Positions 4,783 through 5,518 of a stretch of 5,518 nucleotides of DNA are shown one piece after another. Source of the stretch: Rhodospirillales bacterium (GTDB taxonomy: Bacteria > Pseudomonadota > Alphaproteobacteria > Acetobacterales > Acetobacteraceae). Position 1 is the first letter of the stretch, and every line of letters starts with the position of its first letter. The stretch lies in assembly GCA_025350425.1 (NCBI GenBank), contig JANXXW010000159.1, forward strand, positions 1 to 5,518, written 5' to 3'. The position numbers were made by a program, and so were the translations under genes. The notes beneath the pieces are model-generated. The model saw nothing but the letters and a program-made list of their open reading frames with translations. It had not been told where the DNA came from and made no database searches.

Positions 4783-5518
<736 letters not shown>

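Overview
The window is high-GC bacterial DNA. Codon usage, divergent LysR-type gene pairs and an IS3-type transposase relic suggest an alphaproteobacterium. Acetobacteraceae is a plausible but unproven family. The gene content centres on hydrogen peroxide defence.

Left part (1-1441): the N-terminal 123 codons of a short-chain dehydrogenase/reductase (SDR) run off the left edge on the minus strand. It is divergent from a complete LysR-type regulator on the plus strand (478-1428, GTG start chosen on a clear AGGAG). The 107-bp gap holds an inverted repeat with T-N11-A spacing that could be the operator of this regulator. A perfect 7-bp hairpin overlaps the regulator's stop codon.

Middle (1442-2340): a consensus-like sigma70 promoter (TTGCCA-N18-TATGAT) ends nine bases before the ATG of an unrecognised 162-aa protein with one hydrophobic segment. 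There is no room for a Shine-Dalgarno sequence, so the message is probably leaderless. A doubtful short ORF follows and converges on the next gene.

Right part (2341-5518): a complete non-heme dimanganese catalase on the minus strand is divergent from a complete oxyR with both redox cysteines. After a 443-bp gap comes katG, cut by the right edge. A four-element OxyR-like operator (ATAG/CTAT elements at 11-bp steps) overlaps the oxyR start codon, and a second, weaker one lies upstream of katG. This looks like a compact OxyR regulon with two unrelated kinds of peroxide scavenger around the sensor.

Two oddities stand out. katG has a good ribosome-binding site and ATG, but codon 8 is TAG where the family usually has the Lys of a G-K-C-P motif; an in-frame ATG follows six bases later, so the enzyme would need reinitiation or stop read-through. 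Directly after the oxyR stop lies a frameshifted relic of an IS3-family OrfA, which explains part of the long oxyR-katG gap.
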